Origin: Oleispirillum sp965228165
GTDB taxonomy: Bacteria; Pseudomonadota; Alphaproteobacteria; Rhodospirillales; Rhodospirillaceae
Assembly: GCA_965228165.1 (NCBI GenBank)
Contig: CBDDHB010000002.1
Span: 310,001-374,000, forward strand
Direction: 5' to 3'
Length of the DNA: 64,000 nucleotides
Part shown: positions 35,941-46,084 of the stretch, one piece after another
Layout: each line of letters opens with the position of its first letter
Position numbering within the stretch: position 1 is the stretch's first letter
Program-made: the position numbers and the translations under genes
The notes under the pieces: model-generated
Database searches by the model: none
What the model was told of the DNA's origin: nothing
The model's input: only the letters and a program-made list of their open reading frames with translations

Positions 35941-36921
35941 TCACTTGTCGCGGCGAAGCATCCGGCGGGCGAGCGCGGAAAGCCCGATCAGCGCCGGATT
36001 GTCGGCGGTGATCACCGCCAGGGGAACCCGCGCCATGCGTTCGGCATTGCGCCCCTTGGCGCGAAAGGCGGCGACCACCGGGGAAAGGTCCCACTCCCCG
36101 GCGATTTTCGGCAGGATGCCGCCGCCGATGAACACGCCGCCGGTCGCCCCCAAAGTCAGGCAAAGGTCGCCTGCGGCACGGCCCAATCCGGTCAGGAACA
36201 CCTCCATCGCGGTGGCGCAGGCGGCGCAAGTTCCCGCCCGCGCCGCCGCCCGTACCTGCGCCGGGGTGGCGATTTCCGGCGCCGCCCCCAGGGCCGACGC
36301 GACCCCGACCAGCCCCGGTCCGCTGACCACCCGTTCGGTCGAAACCCGGCCATGCCGGGCGCGCAGGGCAGCCGCGACGCGCCATTCGGCTTCGGTCTCG
36401 GGGGCATAGGTGACGTGCCCACCCTCCCCGTTCAGCGGCAGCCAACCGCCGTCCGGCAGGGGCAGCAGGCCGGAAACCCCCAGCCCGGTTCCCGGACCGA
36501 TCACCGCCAGGGCGCCGTTCGGGTCCGGCGCGCCGGTTTGCAGGGGCAGGATATCCTTCGCCGCCAGATACGGCAGCGCCAGGGCCAGGGCGGAAAAGTC
36601 GTTGACGATGCGGACCTCGGCCACCCCCAGGATGCGCCGTACTTCCGCCGCATCGACCACCCACCAGTCGGCGTTGGTCAGAACGATCGGGCCGTCGCCG
36701 TCCACCGGAGCGGCCATCGCCAGCACCGCGCCCGCCAATCCCGCGCCGCCGCCCAGCCGGGCCAGAGCGACCTCCAGGGCGGGGCCGAAAGCAGGATGAT
36801 CCCGCACCGCCAGCACCACCGGCTCGCCGGGAAGACCGGTGGACTTCGGCACGGCGGCGAAACGGGCGTTGGTTCCGCCGATGTCGGCGATCAGAATCCA
36901 GGGTTCGGACGACGACGGCAT
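35941..36921 (-). CDS. glk: Glucokinase
   Basis: ATP-dependent phosphorylation of glucose to glucose 6-phosphate. The 326-residue ROK/Glk protein starts with the phosphate-binding WILIADIGGTNARFA; NDFSALALALPYL, GPGTGLGVSGLL and GEGGHVTYAPE (catalytic and sugar-binding) follow, then GGVFIGGGILPKI. ATG 36921 (MPSSSEPW) is used; the open frame upstream runs through the tRNA-Ser gene and is not coding. It is encoded just after tRNA-Ser on the same strand. Confidence 0.94.
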   Translation of the reverse strand: MPSSSEPWILIADIGGTNARFAAVPKSTGLPGEPVVLAVRDHPAFGPALEVALARLGGGAGLAGAVLAMAAPVDGDGPIVLTNADWWVVDAAEVRRILGVAEVRIVNDFSALALALPYLAAKDILPLQTGAPDPNGALAVIGPGTGLGVSGLLPLPDGGWLPLNGEGGHVTYAPETEAEWRVAAALRARHGRVSTERVVSGPGLVGVASALGAAPEIATPAQVRAAARAGTCAACATAMEVFLTGLGRAAGDLCLTLGATGGVFIGGGILPKIAGEWDLSPVVAAFRAKGRNAERMARVPLAVITADNPALIGLSALARRMLRRDK

Positions 36922-36947
36922 GGCGGCTTCCCTTCCCGTGCGGAACT

Positions 36948-37037
36948 TGGCGGATGGGGTGGGATTCGAACCCACGGAGACGTTGCCGCCTCGCCGGTTT
37001 TCAAGACCAGTGCATTCAACCGCTCTGCCACCCATCC
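36948..37037 (-). tRNA. tRNA-Ser (anticodon TGA)
   Basis: A 90-base tRNA with long variable arm. On the reverse strand the acceptor stem GGATGGG pairs with CCCATCC, the discriminator is G and CCA is encoded. The anticodon stem CTGGT/ACCGG encloses CTTGAAA (anticodon TGA), the variable arm is CGAGGCGGCAACGTCTCC-like, and the T arm is GTGGGTTCGAATCCCAC. The first 36 bases and 54 bases of upstream DNA are duplicated 207 bases away. Confidence 0.97.
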
Positions 37038-37091
37038 GGTATCCATCGGATACCCGAAGCACGATGTTTTGAAAAGGAGTTTGCCGAACCG
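37002..37091. repeat. 90-bp direct repeat, copy 1 (5' part of tRNA-Ser plus upstream DNA)
   Basis: Identical over 90 bases to 37209-37298. It contains the 5' 36 bases of the intact tRNA-Ser and 54 bases of its upstream region, including the hairpin and the putative promoter. Confidence 0.95.
37038..37054. promoter_or_regulatory. Palindrome and putative promoter directly before tRNA-Ser
   Basis: A perfect dyad, GGTATCC-ATC-GGATACC, abuts the 5' end of the tRNA. On the reverse strand TTTTCA, 17 bases, TATCCG could be the promoter, with the -10 inside the dyad. The same dyad is present in the second copy (37245-37261). It may be an operator or just a leader hairpin. Confidence 0.4.
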
Positions 37092-37115
37092 CGAGGTCGC
37101 CTCGCCGGTTTTGTG

Positions 37116-37141
37116 AAAACCCCGCGCCAACGCGGGCTTTT
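37116..37141. terminator. Bidirectional terminator between the two tRNA-Ser repeats
   Basis: AAAACCCCGCG-CCAA-CGCGGGCTTTT: a CCCGCG/CGCGGG stem flanked by A and T runs on either side. It would stop a reverse-strand transcript that starts at the duplicated (upstream) copy before it reaches the intact tRNA-Ser. Confidence 0.75.
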
Positions 37142-37208
37142 CATCCTCGGCCCCCAGGGCCTCGGACCGCCCTGACGGGCGTCGCTCGGTGCGCTTCGCG
37201 CCCCTTGC

Positions 37209-37244
37209 CAAGACCAGTGCATTCAACCGCTCTGCCACCCATCC
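37209..37244 (-). pseudogene. Truncated tRNA-Ser, 5' half only
   Basis: The first 36 bases of the intact tRNA-Ser, from the acceptor 5' strand through the D arm and the 5' side of the anticodon stem to CTTG of the loop. It then diverges to unrelated GC-rich sequence, so no cloverleaf can form. Upstream sequence identical to the working gene suggests it may still be transcribed. Confidence 0.85.
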
Positions 37245-37298
37245 GGTATCCATCGGATACCCGAAGCACGATGTTTTGAAAAGGAGTTTGCCGAACCG
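37209..37298. repeat. 90-bp direct repeat, copy 2
   Basis: Perfect copy of 37002-37091, displaced by 207 bases. It carries the duplicated promoter/hairpin region and the truncated tRNA-Ser. The sequence between the copies (37092-37208) has no gene; besides the terminator it includes an echo of the tRNA variable arm (GCCTCGCCGGTTTT at 37099-37112). Confidence 0.95.
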
Positions 37299-37316
37299 GC
37301 ATGCGCCGAATGACGG

Positions 37317-37345
37317 TTGCCTGCGGGACGTCATCCCCCTACATA
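37317..37345 (+). promoter_or_regulatory. Predicted promoter of the MFS transporter gene
   Basis: TTGCCT, 17 bases, TACATA, ending 51 bases before the transporter start and 19 bases beyond the tRNA-Ser repeat. Confidence 0.45.
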
Positions 37346-37396
37346 TGCGGACCCGCTTCCGCGCGGAGGCCCCCTCACCGAGTGCGAGTTGAACTC

Positions 37397-38713
37397 ATGT
37401 CGGACACCAATCCCCAACCCACGGCGACGAATTCGGCCAGGCGCGTGCTGTTCGCCAGCCTGATCGGCACCACCATCGAATTCTTCGACTTCTACATCTA
37501 CGCCACCGCCGCAGTGATCATTTTCCCGAAGCTGTTCTTCCCCGCCGGAAATCCGACCTCGGCGGTGTTGCAGTCGCTGGCCACCTTTTCCATCGCCTTC
37601 TTCGCCCGACCCTTCGGCGCCGTGGTGTTCGGCCACTTCGGCGACCGCATCGGGCGCAAGGCGACGCTGGTCGCCGCGCTGATGACCATGGGGCTGTCCA
37701 CCGTCGCCATCGGGCTTCTGCCCACCCATGCCTCCGTCGGGGTGCTCGCGCCGCTACTGCTGGCGCTTTGCCGCATGGGCCAGGGGTTGGGGTTGGGCGG
37801 CGAATGGGGCGGCGCGGTTCTGCTCGCCACCGAGAACGCCCCCCAGGGCAAGCGCGCCTGGTATGGCATGTTTCCGCAGTTGGGCGCACCGATCGGCTTC
37901 GTTCTCGCCAACGGCAGCTTCATCCTGCTGTCGGTTGCGATGAGCGATGCGCAGTTTTTCGGCTGGGGCTGGCGGATTCCCTTCGTCGCCTCGGCGCTGC
38001 TGGTGTTCCTGGGGTTGTGGGTGCGCCTCTCCCTGACCGAGACCCCCGATTTTCAGCGCGCCATCGAGCGCCAGGAGCGGGTCAAGGTGCCGATCGCCAA
38101 GATTCTGGCGGAGCAGAAGCTGCTGTTGCTGCTGGGCACGGTGGGGGCGATTTCCACCTTCGTCCTGTTCTACATCATGACCGTGTTCGCGCTGAATTGG
38201 GGCACCACCGCCTTCGGCTATACCAAGTCGCAGTTCCTGCCCATGCAACTGGGCGGCGTGATTTTCTTCGGCCTGATGATCCCGGTGTCCGCGCTCTTCG
38301 CCGATCGCTTCGGCTATGCCCGGACGCTGATCTGGACCACCGTCGCGATCCTTGCCTTCGGCGTCGTTCTGGCGCCGATTTTCGGCTCGGGCAGCGCGTT
38401 GGGGGTGTTCGCCTTCCTCGCCATCGGGTTCGCCCTGATGGGGTTCACCTACGGGCCGCTCGGCACCGCCCTGGCGGAGCCCTTCCCCACCGCGGTGCGC
38501 TATACCGGCGCGTCGATGACCTTCAACCTGGGCGGCATCTTCGGCGCGTCGCTGGCCCCCTATATCGCCACCACCCTGGCCACCACCTACGGTCTGGTCG
38601 CCGTCGGCTGGTATCATCTGTGCGGCGCGGTGGGGCTGACCCTTCTGGCGCTGCTGGCGCTGGAACGCAAGACGGCGGCGGAGTCCGCCCTTGCCGTCGA
38701 GGAAGCGGCTTGA
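37397..38713 (+). CDS. MFS transporter, metabolite:H+ symporter (MHS) type
   Basis: A 438-residue inner-membrane protein with about 12 helices. The N-terminal SLIGTTIEFFDFYIYATAA, FGHFGDRIGRKATL (loop 2-3 signature) and RMGQGLGLGGEWGGAVLLATENAP are typical of the MHS family (ProP, ShiA, KgtP relatives), which import osmolytes or organic acids with protons. The substrate cannot be read from sequence. ATG 37397 fits the family start. It stands alone next to the tRNA-Ser repeat and ends at a terminator shared with the convergent channel gene. Confidence 0.9.
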   Translation: MSDTNPQPTATNSARRVLFASLIGTTIEFFDFYIYATAAVIIFPKLFFPAGNPTSAVLQSLATFSIAFFARPFGAVVFGHFGDRIGRKATLVAALMTMGLSTVAIGLLPTHASVGVLAPLLLALCRMGQGLGLGGEWGGAVLLATENAPQGKRAWYGMFPQLGAPIGFVLANGSFILLSVAMSDAQFFGWGWRIPFVASALLVFLGLWVRLSLTETPDFQRAIERQERVKVPIAKILAEQKLLLLLGTVGAISTFVLFYIMTVFALNWGTTAFGYTKSQFLPMQLGGVIFFGLMIPVSALFADRFGYARTLIWTTVAILAFGVVLAPIFGSGSALGVFAFLAIGFALMGFTYGPLGTALAEPFPTAVRYTGASMTFNLGGIFGASLAPYIATTLATTYGLVAVGWYHLCGAVGLTLLALLALERKTAAESALAVEEAA

Positions 38714-38719
38714 TCCGAA

Positions 38720-38747
38720 ACGGGGCGGAATTCCGGTTCCGCCCCGT
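38720..38747. terminator. Bidirectional terminator between MFS and TRIC-like genes
   Basis: ACGGGGCGGAA-TTCCGG-TTCCGCCCCGT, an 11-bp perfect stem between convergent genes, ending one base before the stop of the reverse-strand gene. Confidence 0.75.
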
Positions 38748-39362
38748 TCAGTCCTCGTCTTCCGAATACACCGGCAGGGAGAGATTGCGACGCACCGCGA
38801 TCAGGCGCAGCGCCAGGGCGGCGACGAAGCCCAGCGCCATCGCCGCCAGACGGTTGCTGGTCAAAGTTTCCACCGCGACGAACAACGCCGCCCCCAGGAT
38901 CGCGGCGGTGGCATAGATTTCCTTGCGCAGGATCAAGGGTTCCTCGCGGCACAGCACGTCGCGGATCATGCCGCCGAAGCTGGCGGTGATCACCCCCATC
39001 GCCACCGCGATTTCCGGTCGTGTCCCCAACAGCAGCGCCTTTTCCGCGCCGACCACGGCGAACAGGGCGAGCCCCACCGCGTCGGCGACCAGAAGCTGCG
39101 GCATGTGGCGTTCGATCCGTCGCGCGAAAAAGAAGGTGGCGGCGGCGGCCAGCAGCGCCACCCACAGATAGGCGACGTCCTTCACCCAGAACGCGGGCAG
39201 ATCGCCGAGGGCGATGTCGCGCAGGGTCCCGCCGCCGATCGCCGGAGCCAGTCCGACGACGACGAAGCCGAACAGGTCGTAACGCTTGCGCGCCGCCATC
39301 AATCCGCCCGACACCGCGAACACGGCGGTGCCGAACAGGTCCATGGCGTAGAGGGCGGTCAT
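38748..39362 (-). CDS. Trimeric intracellular cation channel (TRIC/UPF0126) family protein
   Basis: A 204-residue membrane protein of seven predicted helices made of two internal repeats. Each repeat has the family glycine motif: VGLAPAIGGGTLRDIALG near residue 40 and VITASFGGMIRDVLCREEP near residue 125. Prokaryotic homologues form cation (K+) channels. It starts 19 bases after the parC stop, so it may be the last gene of that long reverse operon. Confidence 0.88.
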   Translation of the reverse strand: MTALYAMDLFGTAVFAVSGGLMAARKRYDLFGFVVVGLAPAIGGGTLRDIALGDLPAFWVKDVAYLWVALLAAAATFFFARRIERHMPQLLVADAVGLALFAVVGAEKALLLGTRPEIAVAMGVITASFGGMIRDVLCREEPLILRKEIYATAAILGAALFVAVETLTSNRLAAMALGFVAALALRLIAVRRNLSLPVYSEDED

Positions 39363-39380
39363 GCCGGCCTCCCTTCCCGT

Positions 39381-41635
<2,255 letters not shown>

Positions 41636-41639
<4 letters not shown>

Positions 41640-42394
41640 GACCCCCACCTAACCGATGCTTCGTCCGTCTTTCCCGGGCCGCGAGACAGCCTGGAAATCA
41701 GGCGTTCCCGCGCTTCCGGCAACGGACGACCCAGAACCTCGAACACATGTCGCCGGAGAAAATAGCCGGTCACGGCCAGCCCCGCCACCACATCCGCATC
41801 GGTCGCCGATCCTTCGCGGCGGAAGACCTCGGGGAACGGCAGCAGGCGGTCGCGATAGGGCTCCCCCGCCGCGCCGCACACCGCGCAACCGCTCTTCGGC
41901 GAAACGAAGCGCAGATCGCCGGTCGCACCGGTGACGACGCAGGACTCGAGGCGCAGGCCGAAGCCCAGGGATTCCAGCAAACCGCGCTCGAAATCCGCAT
42001 AGGCCGCCGCCCAGTCCCCGCCCGGCAGGCGCGCCAGAAGGGCCAGACACAGATCGTGCAGTTCGGGATGGGGCTCGCGTTCCGGCAGCGCCGAATCCAG
42101 CAAACCGCAGAGCGAAACCAGGGCGGCCAGACGCCCCGCATCCTCCATCACCGACGGCGGAACCGCCGCGACCGGCTCGCAGGCGAAGGTGCCCAGGTGT
42201 TCCTCCAGGCGCGCCCGCCAGCGCACGGAAGCGACGGTGCCGGGCTCCAGGCCGCCACGCAGGCGGCGCGACACCCCGCCCTTGACCAGTCCGGCATGCC
42301 GTCCGTGGGCGCGGGTCAGGACAGTGACCACCACGCCGGTCTCGCCGTGTTTGCGCCGCCCCAGCAGAATCGCGGCGTCTTGCCACTCCACCAT
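41636..42394 (-). CDS. recO: DNA repair protein RecO
   Basis: Loads RecA on SSB-coated DNA in the RecFOR pathway. The 252-residue protein has an OB fold (WQDAAILLGRRKHGETGVVVTVLTRAHGRHAGLVKGG), a helical middle, and a zinc-type Cys pair (SGCAVCGAAGEPY). It lies between era and parC in the reverse operon. Confidence 0.93.
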
Positions 42395-42435
42395 CGCCGC
42401 CCATGCCCTTCAGGCAGAATCCGAGGAACGAATCC

Positions 42436-43356
42436 TTACGCGTTGAAATCCAATCCCCAATCCCGATACCGCTCGGGGTCGTCCAGCCAGTTGTCGCGCA
42501 CCTTGACGAACAGGAACAGGTGCACCCGACATTCCAGCAGGTCCTCCAGTTCCTTGCGCGCCGCCGCGCCGATCGCCTTGATCCGGCTGCCGCCCTTGCC
42601 GAGGACGATCGACTTCTGGCCGTCGCGCTGCACATATATGGTCTGTTCGATGCGGATGCTGCCGTCGTCCTGGTCGGTCCAGGCGTCGGTCTCCACCGTC
42701 ATCGCATAGGGGAGTTCCTGGTGGAGTTGCAGGAACACTTGTTCGCGGGTGATTTCCGCCGCCAGCAGGCGGTTCGGCATGTCGGACATCTGATCCTCGG
42801 CGAACAGCCAGGGACCTTCCGGCAGGCCTTCGGCGACCGCGTCCAGGATATCGGAAACCCCGTCGCCCTTATCGGCGGAGATCATGAAGGTGCGGTCGAA
42901 GGCCAGGACCGCATTCACCCGCGCGGTCAGGTCGAGAAGCGTCTCCCGTGGCACCAGATCGATCTTGTTCAGCACCAGGAACAGGCGGCGCGGACGGCGT
43001 TCCGCCAGCTTGCCGAGGATCGCCCCGACGTCCGGGGTCAGGCCGCGCTGCGCGTCGATCAGCAGCAGCACCACATCGGCGTCCTCGGCCTCGGTCCAGG
43101 CGGCGGCGACCATGGCGCGGTCCAGGCGGCGTCGCGGCGCGAAAATCCCGGGGGTATCGACGAACACCACCTGCGCCGCGCCGTGCAGGGCGATGCCACG
43201 CACCCGGGCACGGGTGGTCTGCACCTTGTGGGTGACGATCGACACCTTGCCGCCGACGGCGGCGTTGACCAGCGTCGATTTCCCGGCGTTGGGCGCGCCC
43301 AGCACCGCGACGAAGCCGCAGCGGGAGGAATCGGCGGGATCGGAAGTCTCGGTCAC
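42436..43356 (-). CDS. era: GTPase Era
   Basis: Ribosome-assembly GTPase acting on the 30S subunit and 16S rRNA 3' end. The 306-residue protein has P-loop LGAPNAGKSTLVN, HKVQTTRARVRGI, FVDTPGIF, NKIDLV and the SADKGDGV G5 region, then the KH domain (VQRDGQKSIVLGKGGSRIKAIGAAARKELEDLL). GTG 43356 overlaps the rnc stop (GTGA). The frame is open far upstream because the first part of the frameshifted rnc is in the same frame. Confidence 0.96.
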   Translation of the reverse strand: MTETSDPADSSRCGFVAVLGAPNAGKSTLVNAAVGGKVSIVTHKVQTTRARVRGIALHGAAQVVFVDTPGIFAPRRRLDRAMVAAAWTEAEDADVVLLLIDAQRGLTPDVGAILGKLAERRPRRLFLVLNKIDLVPRETLLDLTARVNAVLAFDRTFMISADKGDGVSDILDAVAEGLPEGPWLFAEDQMSDMPNRLLAAEITREQVFLQLHQELPYAMTVETDAWTDQDDGSIRIEQTIYVQRDGQKSIVLGKGGSRIKAIGAAARKELEDLLECRVHLFLFVKVRDNWLDDPERYRDWGLDFNA

Positions 43357-44073
43357 GGAGTGGTTTCCTTGTCGGTTAAGCGGTCCAGAAGCTGCGCGGC
43401 GGCCTGTTCGGCGATGCGTTTGGAACTTCCCTCGGCTTCCGCCGCGCCGGAATCCCGCACTTCGACCCGCATCCGGAAGGTCGGCGCGTGCGAGGGGCCA
43501 TCCCGGCCGAGAACCGTATAGGCGGGCAGCGGCAGCCCCCTGCCCTGCGCCCATTCCTGCAACGCCGTCTTGGCGTCGCGCGGCGGGCGGGCGGCGCCCT
43601 GGATGCGGTCCGCCCACAGGCGATCCACCAGTTTCCAGGCGGCTTCGAATCCCGCGTCGGCATAGACCGCGCCGATCACCGCCTCGCAGGCGTCCGCCAG
43701 GATCGAACGGTTGGCGCGGCCATGATCGCGCTCCGTGCCTTCGCACAGCAGGATCGCCGCATCCAGGCCGAGTTCCATCGCGACCTCGGCCATCGGCTCC
43801 TGGCAGACCAGGGCGGTGAAGCGGCGCGACAGGTCGCCTTCCTTCTCGTCGGGGAAGCGCCGCCACAGCATGTCGGCGATCGCCAGACCGACCACCCGGT
43901 CGCCCAGGAATTCCAGGCGCTCGTAGGGCGAGGCGCCCCCCGCCTTGCCGCCGCCGCGTCGGCGCCAGGCTGGGATGGGTCAGGGCGTCGCGCAGCAGGC
44001 CGAGATCGGCGAAGACATGCCCCAGCCGGGCTTCCAGGCGGGCGAAACGCGGATCGTCGTCGGGTTCGGTCAT
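43353..44073 (-). CDS. rnc: Ribonuclease III, interrupted by a frameshift
   Basis: Double-strand-specific RNase for rRNA and mRNA processing. The N-terminus (FARLEARLGHVFADLGLLRDALTHPSLAPT) is in one frame. The rest is in the next: GGASPYERLEFLGDRVVGLAIADML (RNase III signature with catalytic acidic residues), DACEAVIGAVYADAGFEAAWKLV, and a dsRNA-binding domain (DAKTALQEWAQGRGLPLPAYTVLGRDGPSHAPTF). The switch is in the CG-repeat stretch around 43945-43960; one extra base or two missing bases would explain it. Length if repaired is about 240 residues, normal for the family. Stop overlaps era. Confidence 0.9.
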
Positions 44074-44101
44074 CGCGGGGCGCGCCCGGTCGCGGCGGGT
44101 A

Positions 44102-44845
44102 TCAATTGACGGACTGCAACAGGCGCCCGTAACGGATGGAGGTCGGCCATCTCCAGAACTCCCACCAATGCACGCTGGCTTCGTGGGAGAAGAATAGCAC
44201 CGTTGCGCGCCCGATCAGATTCTCTTCCGGAACGAAGCCGACGGAACGGCGGCTGTCCACCGAATTGTCGCGGTTGTCGCCCATCATGAAGAAATGGCCG
44301 GGCGGAACCAGGTATTCCCGCGTGTTGTCGGTGGGCTTGTTGTCGCTTTCCTCGAGGATGCGGTGTTCCCGCCCGCCGGGCAGGGTTTCCATGTACTGCG
44401 GCACGCGCCGGGTGCTGCCCTCGTAGTCCAGGTAGACGAAATCCTCGATGCGGCGGCGCTTCACCGCCTCGCCGTTGATGGTGAGGATGCCGTCGATCAC
44501 CTGCACCCGATCGCCGGGCAGGCCGACGATGCGCTTGATGTAGTTGGTTTCGGGTTCGCGCGGGTGGCGGAAGACGACGACGTCGCCCAGTTCCGGCTCG
44601 GTGGCGAGGATGCGCCCGGAAAACAGCGGAATCGCATAGGGCAGCGAATAGCGGCTGTAACCGTAGGACAGCTTGGAAACGAACAGATAATCGCCGACCA
44701 GAACGGTGGGGAACATCGAGCCGGAGGGAATGTTGAACGGCTCGTAGGCAAAGGTACGCACCCCCACCGCGATCACCACGGCATAGACGACGGTACGCAG
44801 GGCTTCCCAGAAACCCCCGGACTTCCGGCTGCTATAGCTTTTCAA
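44102..44845 (-). CDS. lepB: Signal peptidase I
   Basis: Inner-membrane protease that removes signal peptides. It has one TM helix (LRTVVYAVVIAVGVRTFAY), the catalytic Ser in NIPSGSMFPTVLVGDYLFVSK, the Lys in YIKRIVGLPGDRV, and GHFFMMGDNRDNSVDSR. About 247 residues from TTG 44845 (MKSYSSRKSGGFW), 26 residues before the helix as in relatives. TTG 44920, overlapping the acpS stop, would give 272 residues, but a promoter-like TTGACA sequence sits exactly there. No ATG is available in the region. Confidence 0.92.
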   Translation of the reverse strand: MKSYSSRKSGGFWEALRTVVYAVVIAVGVRTFAYEPFNIPSGSMFPTVLVGDYLFVSKLSYGYSRYSLPYAIPLFSGRILATEPELGDVVVFRHPREPETNYIKRIVGLPGDRVQVIDGILTINGEAVKRRRIEDFVYLDYEGSTRRVPQYMETLPGGREHRILEESDNKPTDNTREYLVPPGHFFMMGDNRDNSVDSRRSVGFVPEENLIGRATVLFFSHEASVHWWEFWRWPTSIRYGRLLQSVN

Positions 44846-44891
44846 ACCGCCCCCGACTGCATTCCGGATCGCCCTGGCGCGACCCGTCGAG

Positions 44892-44920
44892 ATAAGACCG
44901 GCTTGCCGGTCCGATGTCAA
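44892..44920 (-). promoter_or_regulatory. Predicted internal promoter for lepB-rnc-era
   Basis: On the reverse strand a consensus TTGACA, 17 bases, TCTTAT. It overlaps the end of acpS and lies about 47 bases before the favoured lepB TTG start. Confidence 0.5.
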
Positions 44921-45339
44921 GCCCCCGGCGGTGCGGGGACCGCCTCGATCAGCACCACCGCCTCGGCCCAGGGATAATCGTCGGTCATCGTCAGATGAAG
45001 TCGCGCGACCGTGCCGGGCGGCGTGATCTCCGCCAGACGCGCCGCCGCGCCGCCGGTCAGGGCCAGGGTCGGCTGTCCCGAGGGAGTGTTGACCACCCCC
45101 ATGTCGCGCCAGAACACCCCCCGCCGCAGGCCGGTTCCCAGCGCCTTGGCGCAGGCCTCCTTCGCCGCGAAGCGCTTCGCCAGGGTGGAGGCCCGGACCC
45201 GCGCCACCGACTGGCGGCGATCCGCCTTGGCGCGTTCGACCGGGGTGAAGATGCGCGCCTCGAACCGCTCGCCGAAGCGTTCCAGGGTGTCCTCGATACG
45301 GCGGATGTCGATCAGGTCGTTGCCGATTCCCAGGATCAT
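44917..45339 (-). CDS. acpS: Holo-[acyl carrier protein] synthase
   Basis: Transfers phosphopantetheine from CoA to apo-ACP. The 140-residue protein has the AcpS N-terminus MILGIGNDLIDIRRIEDTL with the Mg2+-binding Asp, and RFAAKEACAKALGTGLRRGVFWRDMGV with the Glu of KEA. ATG 45339 overlaps the pdxJ stop (ATGA). The pdxJ-acpS-lepB order is conserved. Confidence 0.95.
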   Translation of the reverse strand: MILGIGNDLIDIRRIEDTLERFGERFEARIFTPVERAKADRRQSVARVRASTLAKRFAAKEACAKALGTGLRRGVFWRDMGVVNTPSGQPTLALTGGAAARLAEITPPGTVARLHLTMTDDYPWAEAVVLIEAVPAPPGA

Positions 45340-46070
45340 GCCGAACGCGCCTCGTCCATGCGGCGGCGCATTTCGGCGATCGCGGCGGCCAGACCGGTGA
45401 AGATCGCCTCGCCGATCAGGAAATGTCCGATGTTGAGTTCGCGGATTTCCGGCATCGCCGCCACCGGGCCGACGGTGTCGAAGGCCAGGCCGTGTCCGGC
45501 GTGGCACTCCAGACCGATCGCGGCGGCGTGCCGGGCGGCGGCGCGCAGGCGCTCCAGCTCCGCCGCCCGCGCCGAACCGGACGCGTCGCAATAGGCGCCG
45601 GTGTGCAGTTCCACCACCGGCGCGCCCAGGGCTTTCGCCGCGTCGAGAACCCTGGGGTCTGGCTCGACGAACAGCGACACCCGGATGCCGCCCGCCCCCA
45701 GGCGGGCCACCGCCTCGGCCAGGAAAGGCCCGGCGGACAGAACGTTCAGGCCGCCCTCGGTGGTGCGTTCCTCGCGCTTTTCCGGCACCAGACAGCAGGC
45801 GTGCGGCTTCAGCCCCAGGGCGATACCGACCATTTCCGGCGTCGCCGCCATTTCCATGTTCAGGGGGGCGGCGATTTCCGCCCTCAGGCGTTCGATGTCG
45901 CCGTCCTTGATGTGGCGGCGATCCTCGCGCAGGTGCGCGGTGATGCCGTCCGCCCCCGCCGCGATCGCCAGCGCCGCCGCCCGCACCGGATCGGGGACCG
46001 CCCCGCCGCGCGCGTTGCGCACCGTCGCCACGTGATCGATGTTGATGCCCAGACGCAGACGCGGAGTCAT
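45336..46070 (-). CDS. pdxJ: Pyridoxine 5'-phosphate synthase
   Basis: Last ring-forming step of the DXP-dependent vitamin B6 pathway. The 244-residue TIM barrel has RLGINIDHVATVRNARGG, DGITAHLREDRRHIKDGDI, NMEMAATPEM, VPEKREERTTEGGL and LNIGHFLIGEAIFTGL. It starts 15 bases after the RSH gene and overlaps acpS by four bases. Confidence 0.96.
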   Translation of the reverse strand: MTPRLRLGINIDHVATVRNARGGAVPDPVRAAALAIAAGADGITAHLREDRRHIKDGDIERLRAEIAAPLNMEMAATPEMVGIALGLKPHACCLVPEKREERTTEGGLNVLSAGPFLAEAVARLGAGGIRVSLFVEPDPRVLDAAKALGAPVVELHTGAYCDASGSARAAELERLRAAARHAAAIGLECHAGHGLAFDTVGPVAAMPEIRELNIGHFLIGEAIFTGLAAAIAEMRRRMDEARSA

Positions 46071-46084
46071 CGCCGTTCCCCTTT

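Noticed and set aside
36948..37298. Attachment site of an integrated mobile element at tRNA-Ser
   Set aside because: The duplicated half is the 5' half, there is no integrase or cargo, and the copies are only 207 bases apart.
36891..37334. Reverse-strand 147-residue frame containing a repeated peptide (VAERLNALVL)
   Set aside because: It reads through tRNA-Ser and its duplicate; the peptide repeat is just the DNA repeat translated.
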